This document shows positions 1-8,058 of a stretch of 64,000 bases of DNA, piece by piece. The stretch lies in NCBI GenBank assembly GCA_900541555.1, contig UQKE01000007.1, positions 3,774 through 67,773 on the forward strand, in the 5' to 3' direction. Position 1 is the stretch's first letter, and each line of letters starts with the position of its first letter. Below the pieces are notes generated by a model that worked only from the letters and a program-made list of their open reading frames with translations, did not search any database and was not told the DNA's origin. The translations under genes and the position numbers were made by a program. This stretch comes from an uncultured Porphyromonadaceae bacterium (GTDB lineage Bacteria; Bacteroidota; Bacteroidia; Bacteroidales; Muribaculaceae).

Positions 1-671
1 AAATTCACTTGCGTCCAATCCTTCACCATTGTCCAAGAAGCGCTGTTGGAATCGCGGTAATCGGCAAGATAAAATTCCACCGGTTCTGTCACCGCGCCGG
101 ACTCCGTCACGCCATAAAACAAAAGTTTCAGCCAATCGCCCGAATCAAACTTTTTGGAATAAGCGTTCCCGTTTTTCATCGTATAGTACGTATAAGTGCT
201 GTTATTGACATATACCGAACGAATGGAAAAAAGCGCGTTGTCGGCCATGCGCATTTGCAACGAAGCGGCATCGCCCGGATTTTCCCCTTCCGAACTATTC
301 CAATACGCCACCAAAAACGGCGTTCCCAATCCGGCAATTCCTCCGCCCGACATTACGCCCCACTGGTGGTCAAGCCAATTTCCATCCGAATAGTCTGCCA
401 TGTCGTTCGAACGGCTCGGGCAGAATCCGCTCCAAAACGTGCCCCATTCGCTCGATTCAGCAGAATGCGAAAAACTAACATTCTGGCACACCACATTGCC
501 GGCTGCCGGATTCTGGCAATCGACCCATACGCCGGATTCATCGTACTGCAATGCAGCATTCGAAAGCGACACCGTCACCGTGTTGTCCGGCTCATCGCTA
601 CATGAAGATGCGGCTAAAAGCACTGCCGAACCCAACGGCAATAAAAACAATCTTAACAGTTTCTTATTCAT
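1..671 (-). CDS. DUF4465-type lipoprotein, 3' part cut by window edge
   Basis: This is an open frame read on the minus strand from an ATG at 671 and running off the left edge, so about 223 residues are visible. The N-terminus is a lipoprotein signal (MNKKLLRLFLLPLG, then LAASSCSD with the lipobox cysteine). The visible body has features I associate with DUF4465 proteins: WGTFWSGFCPSRSND, a Gly-rich MSGGGIAGLGTPF, the YVNNSTYTYYTMKNG segment, and FYLADYRD followed by WTMVKDWTQV. The molecular role of that family is not established; it is found in secreted or surface proteins. The ATG directly follows the murI stop codon (TAA then ATG with no gap), so the two are probably co-translated. The frame is real because signal peptide, lipobox and domain all agree; the C-terminus cannot be described. 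Confidence 0.8.
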   Translation of the reverse strand, partial: MNKKLLRLFLLPLGSAVLLAASSCSDEPDNTVTVSLSNAALQYDESGVWVDCQNPAAGNVVCQNVSFSHSAESSEWGTFWSGFCPSRSNDMADYSDGNWLDHQWGVMSGGGIAGLGTPFLVAYWNSSEGENPGDAASLQMRMADNALFSIRSVYVNNSTYTYYTMKNGNAYSKKFDSGDWLKLLFYGVTESGAVTEPVEFYLADYRDSNSASWTMVKDWTQVN

Positions 672-1520
672 TTATCGTAATATTATATGTTTTGCCTTTA
701 TTTCTTCGTCCAAAAACACAGATGCCATTGCGCTGAATTTGTCGGCCGATTCCGTCGTGCGATATTCGCATTGCCCGCCTTTCGAGCAAAATGCATCAAT
801 TTCCGGATGCCGGTGCAAATAATCTTCCAAGCTCGCAGCGACAATCGAGCCTTGCACGACGACATGCACGCCGGCAGGCATATACCGTTTGATTTTCGAA
901 TAAAGCAACGGATAGTGAGTGCATCCAAGCACGACCGTATCGATTTCCGGATCTTGCGAAAACAATTCGTCAATATATTTCTTAACGAAATAATCCGCGC
1001 CATCGCCATCAGACTCTCTACACTCCACCAACGGCACCCACATCGGGCATGCTTGCCCGTAAGTGACAAAATTCGGATACATTTTCCGTATCTCCAATGG
1101 ATAGCTTCGGCTTTGAATCGTGCCTGCCGTCCCCAGCACGCCAATCTTGCCCGTGCGCGACAAATGGCCTATCTCCTCCACCGTCGGGCGAATCACGCCA
1201 AGCACACGCCGCCGCGCATCTATTTGCGGCAAATCCCGCTGCTGTATGGTTCGCAAAGCTTTCGCAGAAGCAGTGTTACAGGCCAAAACAACTAAATGAC
1301 AACCGCTATCAAACAAATGGCGAACAGCTTGAAGCGTGAAATCATAAACAATGTCGAACGAGCGATTCCCGTATGGAGCGCGCGCATTGTCGCCCAAATA
1401 GATATAATCATAGTCGGGCAATACCTTCCGAATCTCAGAAAGTATTGTCAGCCCGCCATAGCCGGAATCGAAAATTCCGATGGCGCCTTGTTTTAATCCC
1501 CGATCTTTTATATCTGCCAT
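672..1520 (-). CDS. murI: Glutamate racemase MurI
   Basis: Cytoplasmic cofactor-independent enzyme that interconverts L- and D-glutamate and so supplies D-Glu for peptidoglycan. Both catalytic cysteines are present: Cys81 in VLACNTASA and Cys200 in VLGCTHYPLL. The N-terminal IGIFDSGYGGLT and the GDNARAPYG segment are typical. The frame extends upstream to 1553, but the ATG at 1520 is chosen because it gives a usual length of 282 residues and leaves the -7 promoter element at 1551-1558 outside the gene. The next gene begins at the base after the stop codon. The promoter lies inside one copy of the dispersed repeat family described below. Confidence 0.95.
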   Translation of the reverse strand: MADIKDRGLKQGAIGIFDSGYGGLTILSEIRKVLPDYDYIYLGDNARAPYGNRSFDIVYDFTLQAVRHLFDSGCHLVVLACNTASAKALRTIQQRDLPQIDARRRVLGVIRPTVEEIGHLSRTGKIGVLGTAGTIQSRSYPLEIRKMYPNFVTYGQACPMWVPLVECRESDGDGADYFVKKYIDELFSQDPEIDTVVLGCTHYPLLYSKIKRYMPAGVHVVVQGSIVAASLEDYLHRHPEIDAFCSKGGQCEYRTTESADKFSAMASVFLDEEIKAKHIILR

Positions 1521-1550
1521 GCTGTCCAAACAACATTTATTTTCGAACAA

Positions 1551-1558
1551 CAAAGATA
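1551..1558 (-). promoter_or_regulatory. Bacteroidota-type -7 element of murI
   Basis: The minus strand reads TATCTTTG, matching TAnnTTTG, 30 nt before the murI start. It is the promoter-proximal end of a repeat unit. Confidence 0.65.
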
Positions 1559-1690
1559 ATGCAATTTGGGTGTAGAAATTTCGAACTTGTTCGAAAACTT
1601 ATACCGAAATGCTTCTTATCTCACCTAAAAAAGCAAAAGCCGTGTGCAACCAATCAAACTTGTTTGATTTACCCGAGACCCAGTTGCCCC
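1551..1690 (-). repeat. Dispersed promoter-hairpin repeat, locus A (two diverged units)
   Basis: Unit A1 (1551-1625) aligns with the 7.7-kb array: head CAAAGATAATGCAA, an inverted repeat, then TTATACCGAAATGC (TTATGCCGAGATGC in the array). Its inverted repeat at 1579-1596 is TTTCGAAC-TT-GTTCGAAA, 8 bp. A more decayed unit A2 contains AATCAAAC-TT-GTTTGATT at 1652-1669 followed by ACCCGAGACCCAG. The rest of the gap down to the branching-enzyme gene (1691-1814) holds only a weak 6-bp GGGCTG/CAGCCC hairpin around 1757-1797 that could end glgB transcripts. Confidence 0.7.
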
Positions 1691-1814
1691 TTTAAAAGAC
1701 AGAATGGAATCGAGCGCAAGAAACATGCGAAATGGCAGTGTGCCATAATTGCAAAGGGCTGCGCCAAAATTCACCATTTCGACACAGCCCCAAACGTTTC
1801 TCAAACATTTTCTT

Positions 1815-3824
1815 CTACTTCTTATAGCGCAACACTTGGACCGTACGCGCCGGCAGATACAGCTTCAACCACCCAATTCCATGAGGATCATAAAGCGGAT
1901 CGGGCATTGTGAAATGGCGCACCGTTTCATCAATATTGCCATAACCTCCATATATCCTTCTGTCGGAATCGAGCACCGGCACATACGATCCTGCCGGAGC
2001 AAGAATGCCATAACCATCAAACGACTTTACAGGATTGAAATTAAACACAAAAACAAGATTGCCCCGCTTAAACGCCAAGACTTGATCGTCGTCCTTGTCC
2101 CATAGCTTCTCAACTGCTGTCGATTGGAAATTGCGCGTAGATCCGACAAGATGAATAATATCCTCGTCGAATTTTCCAAGATACTTATATTTCAAATCCG
2201 CCCTGTCGACCAAATCCCATTGGCGTCGGGCGTATTTATACGACCATCCGTTGCCCTCGCGTGGGAAATCGATCCATTCCGGATGCCCGAATTCATTGCC
2301 CATGAAGTTCAGATAGCCGCCATTGATCGTAGCCAACGTCACAAGCCGTATCAACTTATGCAACGCAATGCCGCGGTCGACAACGAAATTGTTGTCGCCA
2401 TCCATCATGTGCCAATACATGTCGGCATCGATCAACCTGAAAATAACGGTTTTGTCGCCCACCAAGGCTTGATCGTGGCTTTCCACATAACTGATTGTCT
2501 TTTCGTCGGCGCGGCGGTTGGTCAATTCCCAGAAAATCGACGACGGTTTCCAATCCTCGTCTTTTTTTTCTTTAATGGTTTTTATCCAATAATCCGGAAT
2601 GCCCATTGCCATGCGGTAATCAAATCCGATTCCGCCATCGGCAAATTTGTTGGCAAGTCCCGGCATTCCGCTCATTTCTTCCGCGATTGTGATCGCATGC
2701 GGATTTACCTTATGAATCAACTTATTGGCAAGCGTCAAATATGTTATGGCATTCACATCCTGCCCTCCATTGTAATAATCATCGTAGGACGAAAATGCCT
2801 GCCCAAGGCCATGATTATAGTAGAGCATCGACGTCACGCCGTCGAAACGGAATCCATCGAAATGATATTCTTCCAACCAATATTTGCAATTCGACAAAAG
2901 GAAATGCAACACTTCGTTCTTTCCATAATCGAAGCATAGCGAATCCCACGCAGGATGCTCGCGACGGGAATCGCCGTAAAAATATTGATTGTAGCTGCCA
3001 TCGAAACGCCCAAGCCCTTCCACTTCGTTCTTGACTGCATGGGAATGCACAATGTCCATAATCACAGCTATGCCCAAACGATGAGCCTCATCGATGAGAG
3101 CCTTCAATTCGTCCGGCGTGCCGAAACGGCTCGAAGCCGCAAAAAAACTCGAAACATGATAGCCAAACGAGCCATAGTAAGGATGTTCCTGTATTGCCAT
3201 GATTTGAATGGCATTATAGCCGTCTTTGGCTATTCGCGGAAGCACGTTTCGCCGAAATTCATCGTACGTGCCGACTCCCTCTTTGTTTTGCGCCATGCCG
3301 ATATGGCATTCATAAATCAGCAACGGATTGGTTTTGGGCTTGAAATCCGTCACCTTGAATTCATAAGGCTTTGCCGGCGCCCATACCTGCGATGAAAATA
3401 TCAACGTTTTCTCGTCTTGAACCGTGCGGAAAGAATACGCCGGTATGCGCTCTCCGCTACCGCCATCCCAATGAACAATCAGCTTGTACAAATCTCCATG
3501 GCGCAGCACAGCAGCAGGCAAATTGATTTCCCAAACGCCGTTGCCAAGACTCGACAGGCGGTATTCATCGCATTCCTTCCAATCGGAAAACGAGCCTATC
3601 AAAGTGATTCCGGTCGCATTGGGCGCCCATTCGCGAAACACCCAACCCTCTTCCGACTTATGCAAGCCGAAATAGCGATGCGCATTGGCGAAATCGACCA
3701 AATTTCCGGTCGCGCCCACCAACTCCCGCTCCTTGCGGATTGCATCTTCATGACGTCCGTTTATGGCATCGGCATACGGTTCAAGCCACGGGTCATGGCG
3801 TATGACAGCTAATTTCCTTTTCAT
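1815..3824 (-). CDS. glgB: 1,4-alpha-glucan branching enzyme (GH13, CBM48)
   Basis: Transfers alpha-1,4-glucan segments to alpha-1,6 positions, making branched glycogen in the cytoplasm. A CBM48-like N-terminal domain (about residues 45-150, FGLHKSEEGWVFREWAPNA) precedes the GH13 barrel. Catalytic residues are visible: nucleophile Asp328 in GFRFDGVTSMLYY, acid/base Glu382 in IAEEMSGMPGL, and the His450-Asp451 pair in YVESHDQ. At 669 residues it resembles the eukaryote-like branching enzymes common in Bacteroidota more than the longer E. coli enzyme. No other glycogen genes are near. A TATATTTG element lies 35 nt upstream of the ATG. Confidence 0.93.
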   Translation of the reverse strand: MKRKLAVIRHDPWLEPYADAINGRHEDAIRKERELVGATGNLVDFANAHRYFGLHKSEEGWVFREWAPNATGITLIGSFSDWKECDEYRLSSLGNGVWEINLPAAVLRHGDLYKLIVHWDGGSGERIPAYSFRTVQDEKTLIFSSQVWAPAKPYEFKVTDFKPKTNPLLIYECHIGMAQNKEGVGTYDEFRRNVLPRIAKDGYNAIQIMAIQEHPYYGSFGYHVSSFFAASSRFGTPDELKALIDEAHRLGIAVIMDIVHSHAVKNEVEGLGRFDGSYNQYFYGDSRREHPAWDSLCFDYGKNEVLHFLLSNCKYWLEEYHFDGFRFDGVTSMLYYNHGLGQAFSSYDDYYNGGQDVNAITYLTLANKLIHKVNPHAITIAEEMSGMPGLANKFADGGIGFDYRMAMGIPDYWIKTIKEKKDEDWKPSSIFWELTNRRADEKTISYVESHDQALVGDKTVIFRLIDADMYWHMMDGDNNFVVDRGIALHKLIRLVTLATINGGYLNFMGNEFGHPEWIDFPREGNGWSYKYARRQWDLVDRADLKYKYLGKFDEDIIHLVGSTRNFQSTAVEKLWDKDDDQVLAFKRGNLVFVFNFNPVKSFDGYGILAPAGSYVPVLDSDRRIYGGYGNIDETVRHFTMPDPLYDPHGIGWLKLYLPARTVQVLRYKK

Positions 3825-3858
3825 TGCAATTGTCTTTTATATAAACAGTTCAACTATG

Positions 3859-3866
3859 CAAATATA
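3859..3866 (-). promoter_or_regulatory. -7 element of glgB
   Basis: TATATTTG on the minus strand, 35 nt before the glgB ATG, matching TAnnTTTG. It is not part of the dispersed repeat family beyond the short GTGCAA-like context. Confidence 0.6.
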
Positions 3867-3906
3867 GTGAAAGTTTTAATCACATCCATCGGCATCCGGA
3901 AAGCAA

Positions 3907-5586
3907 TTAAATTTCGCTCCATCCTTTCGGAACAGGCACTTCCGCCACAGCCGACGAATATGTCCGCAAACCGCCTATCAGGTTGCGCACTTCCGCATAG
4001 CCATTCATTCTCAATATGTTTGAAGCCAAATATCCTCGCAATCCGACTCCACAATAAATCCATACCGGCTTATCTTTCGGAATTTCCGACATCCGTTCGC
4101 GAATATCGTCCACCGGTATATTTCGCGCGCCGGCCAATGCTCCCAACGCAAATTCTTCGGGCGTGCGGACATCCAGCAACGTCACTTTCGACAAGTCGGC
4201 CTCCTGCAATTCGCGCCAATATAGCGGCACCATTTTTCCGGCCAATATATTTTCGGCAACATATCCGGAAATAGCCACAGGATCTTTTGCCGATGAGAAT
4301 GGAGGTGCGTAAGCTTGCTCTATCTTCGTCAGATCATAGACCGTTCCTCCTTGCTTGACAATCAATGCATACTCGTCAATTCGCTTGTCTACGCCTTCAT
4401 AACCCACAATTTGCGCTCCGTACAGCGTCCCGTCGGTCGGAGAAAAAGTGATTTTTATCGACATTTGCAAAGCGCCCGGATAATAGGACGCATGAGAAAA
4501 TGGATGAATCGTAGCCGACAAATAAGGCACATCCATCTGTTTCAACCGTTTTGCAGGATATCCCACCGAAGCAACCGTCATGTCAAACACTTTTGCAATC
4601 GACGTGCCGATCGACCCTTCATATTTAACCTTATTCCCAAATACCATATTGTCGGCAACTATGCGACCCTGCCGATTTGCCGGACCGGCCAAATAGCACA
4701 ACCACGATTTGCCGAACAACGGATGCGGATACTCTATCGCGTCGCCAACGGCATAAATGCTCTCGTCCGATGTTTGCAAATACTCATTGACGCGAATCCC
4801 TTTCATTTCCCCCAAAGCCAAACCGGCTTCCACTGCCAATTTCGTCTCCGGACGCACACCAATCGAAAGCACTACCATGTCGGCATCCAAGCTCATTCCC
4901 GATTGAAACTTCACGACCACGCCATCTCCTGCGGGCTCTATCTCGCTTACCGCTTGCCGCAAATAAAGCTTCACGCCCTTTTGCAATAAATGTTCGTGCA
5001 CCAACGTCGCCATGGAATAATCGATGGGCGACATCACCTGATCTGCCATTTCGACCACGGCAACTTCTGCTCCGGAATGGGCCAAATTGTCGGCCATTTC
5101 CAAGCCGATAAATCCGCCTCCGACAATAACTGCGCGACGAACCGCATGTCGCTCCAAATATGCTTTAATCCGATCCGTATCGTCGACATTGCGCAATGTG
5201 AAAACAGACGCGTTGTCAACGCCTTTCAGAGGCGGACGCACAGGCATCGCGCCGGGCGATAAAAGCAATTTATCATAGCTTTCTTCGCAGATACTGCCAT
5301 CTTGTTTGCGAATTTTCAATCTTTTCCTTTCCCTTTCAATGGCTATCACTTCCGAACCGACACGGACATCGATATTAAAACGGCGTCCAAAACTCTCCGA
5401 AGTTTGCACCAGCAATCTCGACCGGTCGCGGATCACGCCACCTAAATAATAGGGCAAACCGCAATTTGCATACGATATATAGTTGCCTCGTTCCAAAAGG
5501 ACAATTTCCGCAGATTCCGTATTCCTGCGAATACGAGCAGCGGCAGTCGCGCCGCCTGCCACGCCTCCGACTATCACATATTTCAT
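3907..5586 (-). CDS. FAD/NAD(P) disulfide oxidoreductase with C-terminal rhodanese domain (CoADR-Rhd type)
   Basis: A pyridine-nucleotide disulfide oxidoreductase (residues 1 to about 445) is fused to a rhodanese domain (about 455-545). The N-terminal FAD site is VIVGGVAGGATAAARIRR. The single redox cysteine Cys42 sits in SYANCGLPYYLGG, as in CoA-disulfide reductase and related persulfide or NADH oxidases. A second Rossmann motif (VIVGGGFIGLEMADNLA) binds NAD(P)H, and GDAIEYPHP completes FAD binding. The rhodanese active-site Cys512 lies in WIYCGVGLRG. Known relatives reduce CoA disulfides, persulfides or polysulfides, so a cytoplasmic role in sulfur or redox handling is likely; the exact substrate is open. 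It appears monocistronic. Confidence 0.9.
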   Translation of the reverse strand: MKYVIVGGVAGGATAAARIRRNTESAEIVLLERGNYISYANCGLPYYLGGVIRDRSRLLVQTSESFGRRFNIDVRVGSEVIAIERERKRLKIRKQDGSICEESYDKLLLSPGAMPVRPPLKGVDNASVFTLRNVDDTDRIKAYLERHAVRRAVIVGGGFIGLEMADNLAHSGAEVAVVEMADQVMSPIDYSMATLVHEHLLQKGVKLYLRQAVSEIEPAGDGVVVKFQSGMSLDADMVVLSIGVRPETKLAVEAGLALGEMKGIRVNEYLQTSDESIYAVGDAIEYPHPLFGKSWLCYLAGPANRQGRIVADNMVFGNKVKYEGSIGTSIAKVFDMTVASVGYPAKRLKQMDVPYLSATIHPFSHASYYPGALQMSIKITFSPTDGTLYGAQIVGYEGVDKRIDEYALIVKQGGTVYDLTKIEQAYAPPFSSAKDPVAISGYVAENILAGKMVPLYWRELQEADLSKVTLLDVRTPEEFALGALAGARNIPVDDIRERMSEIPKDKPVWIYCGVGLRGYLASNILRMNGYAEVRNLIGGLRTYSSAVAEVPVPKGWSEI

Positions 5587-5683
5587 AGAATTAAATTAAG
5601 AACCAATATAAAAAGGTTATATGTATTTAACACACTACAACCGCAAATGTTTGAATTAACTTGCGAAAAATCATCTTCATGCT

Positions 5684-5719
5684 TCAAAAACAAAAGAGCC
5701 TGCCACCACGGCAGACTCT
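5684..5719 (-). terminator. Rho-independent terminator after the PepSY-like gene
   Basis: On the minus strand AGAGTCTGCC-GTGGT-GGCAGGCTCT forms a 10-bp stem (one T-G wobble) followed by TTTTGTTTTT. It separates the PepSY-like gene from the flavoprotein gene. The remaining sequence from 5587 to 5861 shows no gene. Confidence 0.8.
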
Positions 5720-5861
5720 TTCCGAAGAGAATTAATCATACACTCTACCTATTGGCCGGACTATTCCGGCACTAAAATAATTATCACATTATCTATGAGA
5801 AAGTTAAATTGTTTTTAATATGTCTGAATAAAAGCATGAAAATAAACGGCAGAATATATAA

Positions 5862-6158
5862 TTAAATTTTTAGCTTTCCATCGGGATAAAATGTCACTGT
5901 AATTTCTGTCCCACTGATGTTCCGCAATGTCAATTCGTACGACACCGTTCCGTCCTGACTGCGTTTTTCTGAAACTTTTTGCATCGAATACCCCGGAAAA
6001 TTCTTCACCACAGCATCAATGACTGCCGAAGGCAAACGATTTTCAGCCGGCAACGCCATGTGTTCTGCAAGCAAATCAAGAGAATTCTTTTGAAAATTCC
6101 CGCCAAAAGCAGCAACACCAAAAGTCAGTGCAACAAACAATACTACAATTCTCATCAT
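5862..6158 (-). CDS. Small PepSY-like periplasmic protein
   Basis: 98 residues from the ATG at 6158. The frame runs back to 6227, but those extra residues are not signal-like, whereas MMRIVVLFVALTFGVAAFGG is a clear signal peptide. The mature part (LPSAVIDAVVKNFPGYSMQKVSEK, then YELTLRN.. and VTFYPDGKLKI) has the alternating amphipathic pattern of PepSY-like domains, which are exported and of mostly unknown function in Bacteroidota. It lies directly downstream of a sigma-54-dependent response regulator, and a sigma-54-like sequence is found just before it, so it may be that regulator's target. Its own terminator follows. Confidence 0.75.
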   Translation of the reverse strand: MMRIVVLFVALTFGVAAFGGNFQKNSLDLLAEHMALPAENRLPSAVIDAVVKNFPGYSMQKVSEKRSQDGTVSYELTLRNISGTEITVTFYPDGKLKI

Positions 6159-6181
6159 TCCATTTTTTCTACATGGAAAAA

Positions 6182-6197
6182 GACAATTTCCATGCCC
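6182..6197 (-). promoter_or_regulatory. Possible sigma-54 (-24/-12) promoter for the PepSY-like gene
   Basis: The minus strand reads GGGCATGGAAATTGTC. GG, ten bases, then GT where consensus has GC; the CAT and TTG parts match TGGCAY-N5-TTGC. The predicted start would be about 12 nt before the ATG. One near-invariant base is off, so this is a weak call made mainly because an NtrC-type activator gene is adjacent. Confidence 0.3.
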
Positions 6198-6316
6198 AAA
6201 ACGACGCAATAATATAAATAATTGCATTTCAATTATTTACACAAATCAATCCAAAATTGGCACAATGTTTTTGTAGAAAAAATTGAGGAATTAATCCACA
6301 GTCTGCCGTCTCATTC

Positions 6317-7660
6317 TCACGAAATGCCGTACTGTTTCAATTTATTGTACAATGTTTTTCTGTCAATGCCGAGCATCGCGGCTGCCTTGCTCTTATTGTT
6401 GTTTGCTTTTTTCAGCATATCGATGATTCTTGCTTTTTCCTCTTGCGCGTCGTGCAGCAAGAAAGAATTTGCATTCTCCGGTTCCGGCAATTCTCCGGCA
6501 ATGTCGCTCCACTCAATGCGCTTCCCTCGTGCAAGCAAAGCGGCCCGCTTTACCACATTTTTCAATTGGCGCAAATTCCCCGGCCATGAATATCCGACAA
6601 GCGCACGTTCCGCAGCCGGCTCGAAACCGACCAAATTCCGGCTTAATTCGCGATTTGCCTGATCCAAAAACAAATTAGCAAACAGCATGATATCTTCCTT
6701 GCGTTCCGAAAGCGACGGCATTCGAAGCGTGAATTCATTCACCCGATGGTACAAATCCTCCCTGAATGTGCCTTTTGCGATTGCTTGACGCAGGTTGCCG
6801 TTAGTGGCGCAAATCAGTCGCACATCCACATCCACCTCTTTTGTCGAACCGACAGGCCGCACTTTTCGCTCTTGGATGGCACGAAGCAATTGCACTTGCA
6901 CCTCATAGCCAAGATTTCCAATCTCGTCCAAAAACAGCGTTCCGCCATTGGCTTCGACAAATGCACCGATTTTGTCGGACAATGCTCCCGTAAACGAGCC
7001 TTTGACATGACCGAAAAATTCAGAAGCGGCAAGCTCTTTCGGAACTGCACCGCAATCGATTGCCACAAAAGGTTTTTCCGAACGCTTGCTCAACTGATGT
7101 ATCCGGTGGGCCACATATTCCTTCCCCGTGCCGCTTGCACCTTCTATAAGTACCGACATTTGCGTTGGCGCCACCAATGCTGCGTATTCATAAAGTTTGC
7201 GGGCTGCGTCGCTCTTGCCTTCAAGAAAATCCGAGCCAATCATTGGAGCGGGAATTTTATCTTCATGCTTCACCGGCTTCGATGCCGAATGCGAATCTTT
7301 TTCAAGAGCTTCCATAATCTTATTTTGCAAAAGAGCCGGCTGAATCGGTTTGGAGATATAATCGCAAGCTCCCTCTTTCATAGCCTGCACCGCTCCTTGC
7401 ACATCGGCATAACCCGTCATAATAATCATTGGCGCCGACATTCCATGTTCGTTTTTCCATGACAAAAGAGACAATCCATCGCCATCCGGCAAACGCAAAT
7501 CGGACAATATCAAATCAAACGACCGATTCGACAACAATTTTCGAGCAGAAGCAACGTTTCCGGCTGTTTCTACTTGAAACCCCTTCTTCCCCAACCACGT
7601 CCGAAGCATAAGGGAAAAAGTCTGATCGTCTTCGACTATCAATATGGAATGTGCCGTCAT
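6317..7660 (-). CDS. Sigma-54-dependent response regulator (NtrC family)
   Basis: 447 residues from the ATG at 7660; the in-frame ATG at 7702 would add a nonhomologous tail and reach into the repeat array. Receiver domain: ILIVEDD and phosphoacceptor Asp54 in LILSDLRLPDGDG. The AAA+ domain has Walker A at about 173-181 (GASGTGKE), the sigma-54 contact loop GSFTGA at 221-226 (a common variant of GAFTGA) and Walker B TLFLDEIGNL. The C-terminal Fis-type helix-turn-helix is NKSKAAAMLGIDRKTLYNKL. It should bind enhancer sites and drive sigma-54 promoters when phosphorylated. The likely partner is the hybrid kinase encoded upstream on the same strand, separated by the repeat array. Confidence 0.93.
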   Translation of the reverse strand: MTAHSILIVEDDQTFSLMLRTWLGKKGFQVETAGNVASARKLLSNRSFDLILSDLRLPDGDGLSLLSWKNEHGMSAPMIIMTGYADVQGAVQAMKEGACDYISKPIQPALLQNKIMEALEKDSHSASKPVKHEDKIPAPMIGSDFLEGKSDAARKLYEYAALVAPTQMSVLIEGASGTGKEYVAHRIHQLSKRSEKPFVAIDCGAVPKELAASEFFGHVKGSFTGALSDKIGAFVEANGGTLFLDEIGNLGYEVQVQLLRAIQERKVRPVGSTKEVDVDVRLICATNGNLRQAIAKGTFREDLYHRVNEFTLRMPSLSERKEDIMLFANLFLDQANRELSRNLVGFEPAAERALVGYSWPGNLRQLKNVVKRAALLARGKRIEWSDIAGELPEPENANSFLLHDAQEEKARIIDMLKKANNNKSKAAAMLGIDRKTLYNKLKQYGIS

Positions 7661-7698
7661 AATTCTCTTCCTTAAAAAGCCGCAAACTCCGAGGCATC

Positions 7699-7923
7699 GC
7701 AAATCGAGCGCAGAAGCGCCGAACTTGTTCGAGCGATTATGCCGAGATGCAGCTTACCTTATACAAAGGTAATGCAAATCGAGCGCAGAAACGCCAAACT
7801 TGTTTGAGCGGTTATGCCGAGATGCCGCTTACCTTATACAAAGGTAATGCAAATCGAGCGCAGAAGCGCCGAGCTTGTTCGAGCGATTATGCCGAGATGC
7901 CGCTTACCTTATACAAAGGTAAT
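7699..7923 (-). repeat. Tandem 3 x 75-bp promoter-hairpin repeat array, locus B
   Basis: Three head-to-tail units start at 7699, 7774 and 7849, each exactly 75 bp and nearly identical (GCAAATCGAGCGCAGAA, hairpin, TTATGCCGAGATGC, CTTACCTTATACAAAGGTAAT). On the minus strand the unit boundaries carry TACCTTTG (7764-7771, 7839-7846, 7914-7921), matching the -7 motif and pointing at the response-regulator gene. The hairpin centres are CGAAC-TT-GTTCG (7717-7735), CAAAC-TT-GTTTG (7792-7810) and CGAGC-TT-GTTCG (7867-7885), each flanked by CGC/GCG with a bulged A. Confidence 0.9.
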
Positions 7924-8058
7924 ACAACCCTACGGAAAAAACAATCAAACTTGTTTGAAATTGTTTTTCCAAGCCACATCTTGCCATATATCAAGACAAA
8001 TCGAACATAATGCTTCAAAGCAATCCCAATGCTACCAAAATAATCAAACCCAATCCGA
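7924..8058 (-). repeat. Decayed fourth unit of array B and spacer
   Basis: The array continues into a diverged unit whose inverted repeat at 7937-7968 is long: AAAAACAAT-CAAAC-TT-GTTTG-A, two unpaired A, then TTGTTTTT. Beyond it there is AT-rich spacer up to the histidine-kinase stop codon and no gene. The hairpin with flanking T-run could also act as a terminator for the kinase transcript. Confidence 0.55.

Noticed and set aside
6254..6272. Plus-strand TTGGCACAATGTTTTTG as a sigma-54 promoter
   Set aside because: The -12 GC is absent (TT) and no plus-strand gene lies downstream.
7699..7968. CRISPR array or integron attC sites as an explanation of the tandem repeats
   Set aside because: Units are contiguous 75-bp copies without unique spacers, and there is no cas or integron integrase gene and no attC core sites.
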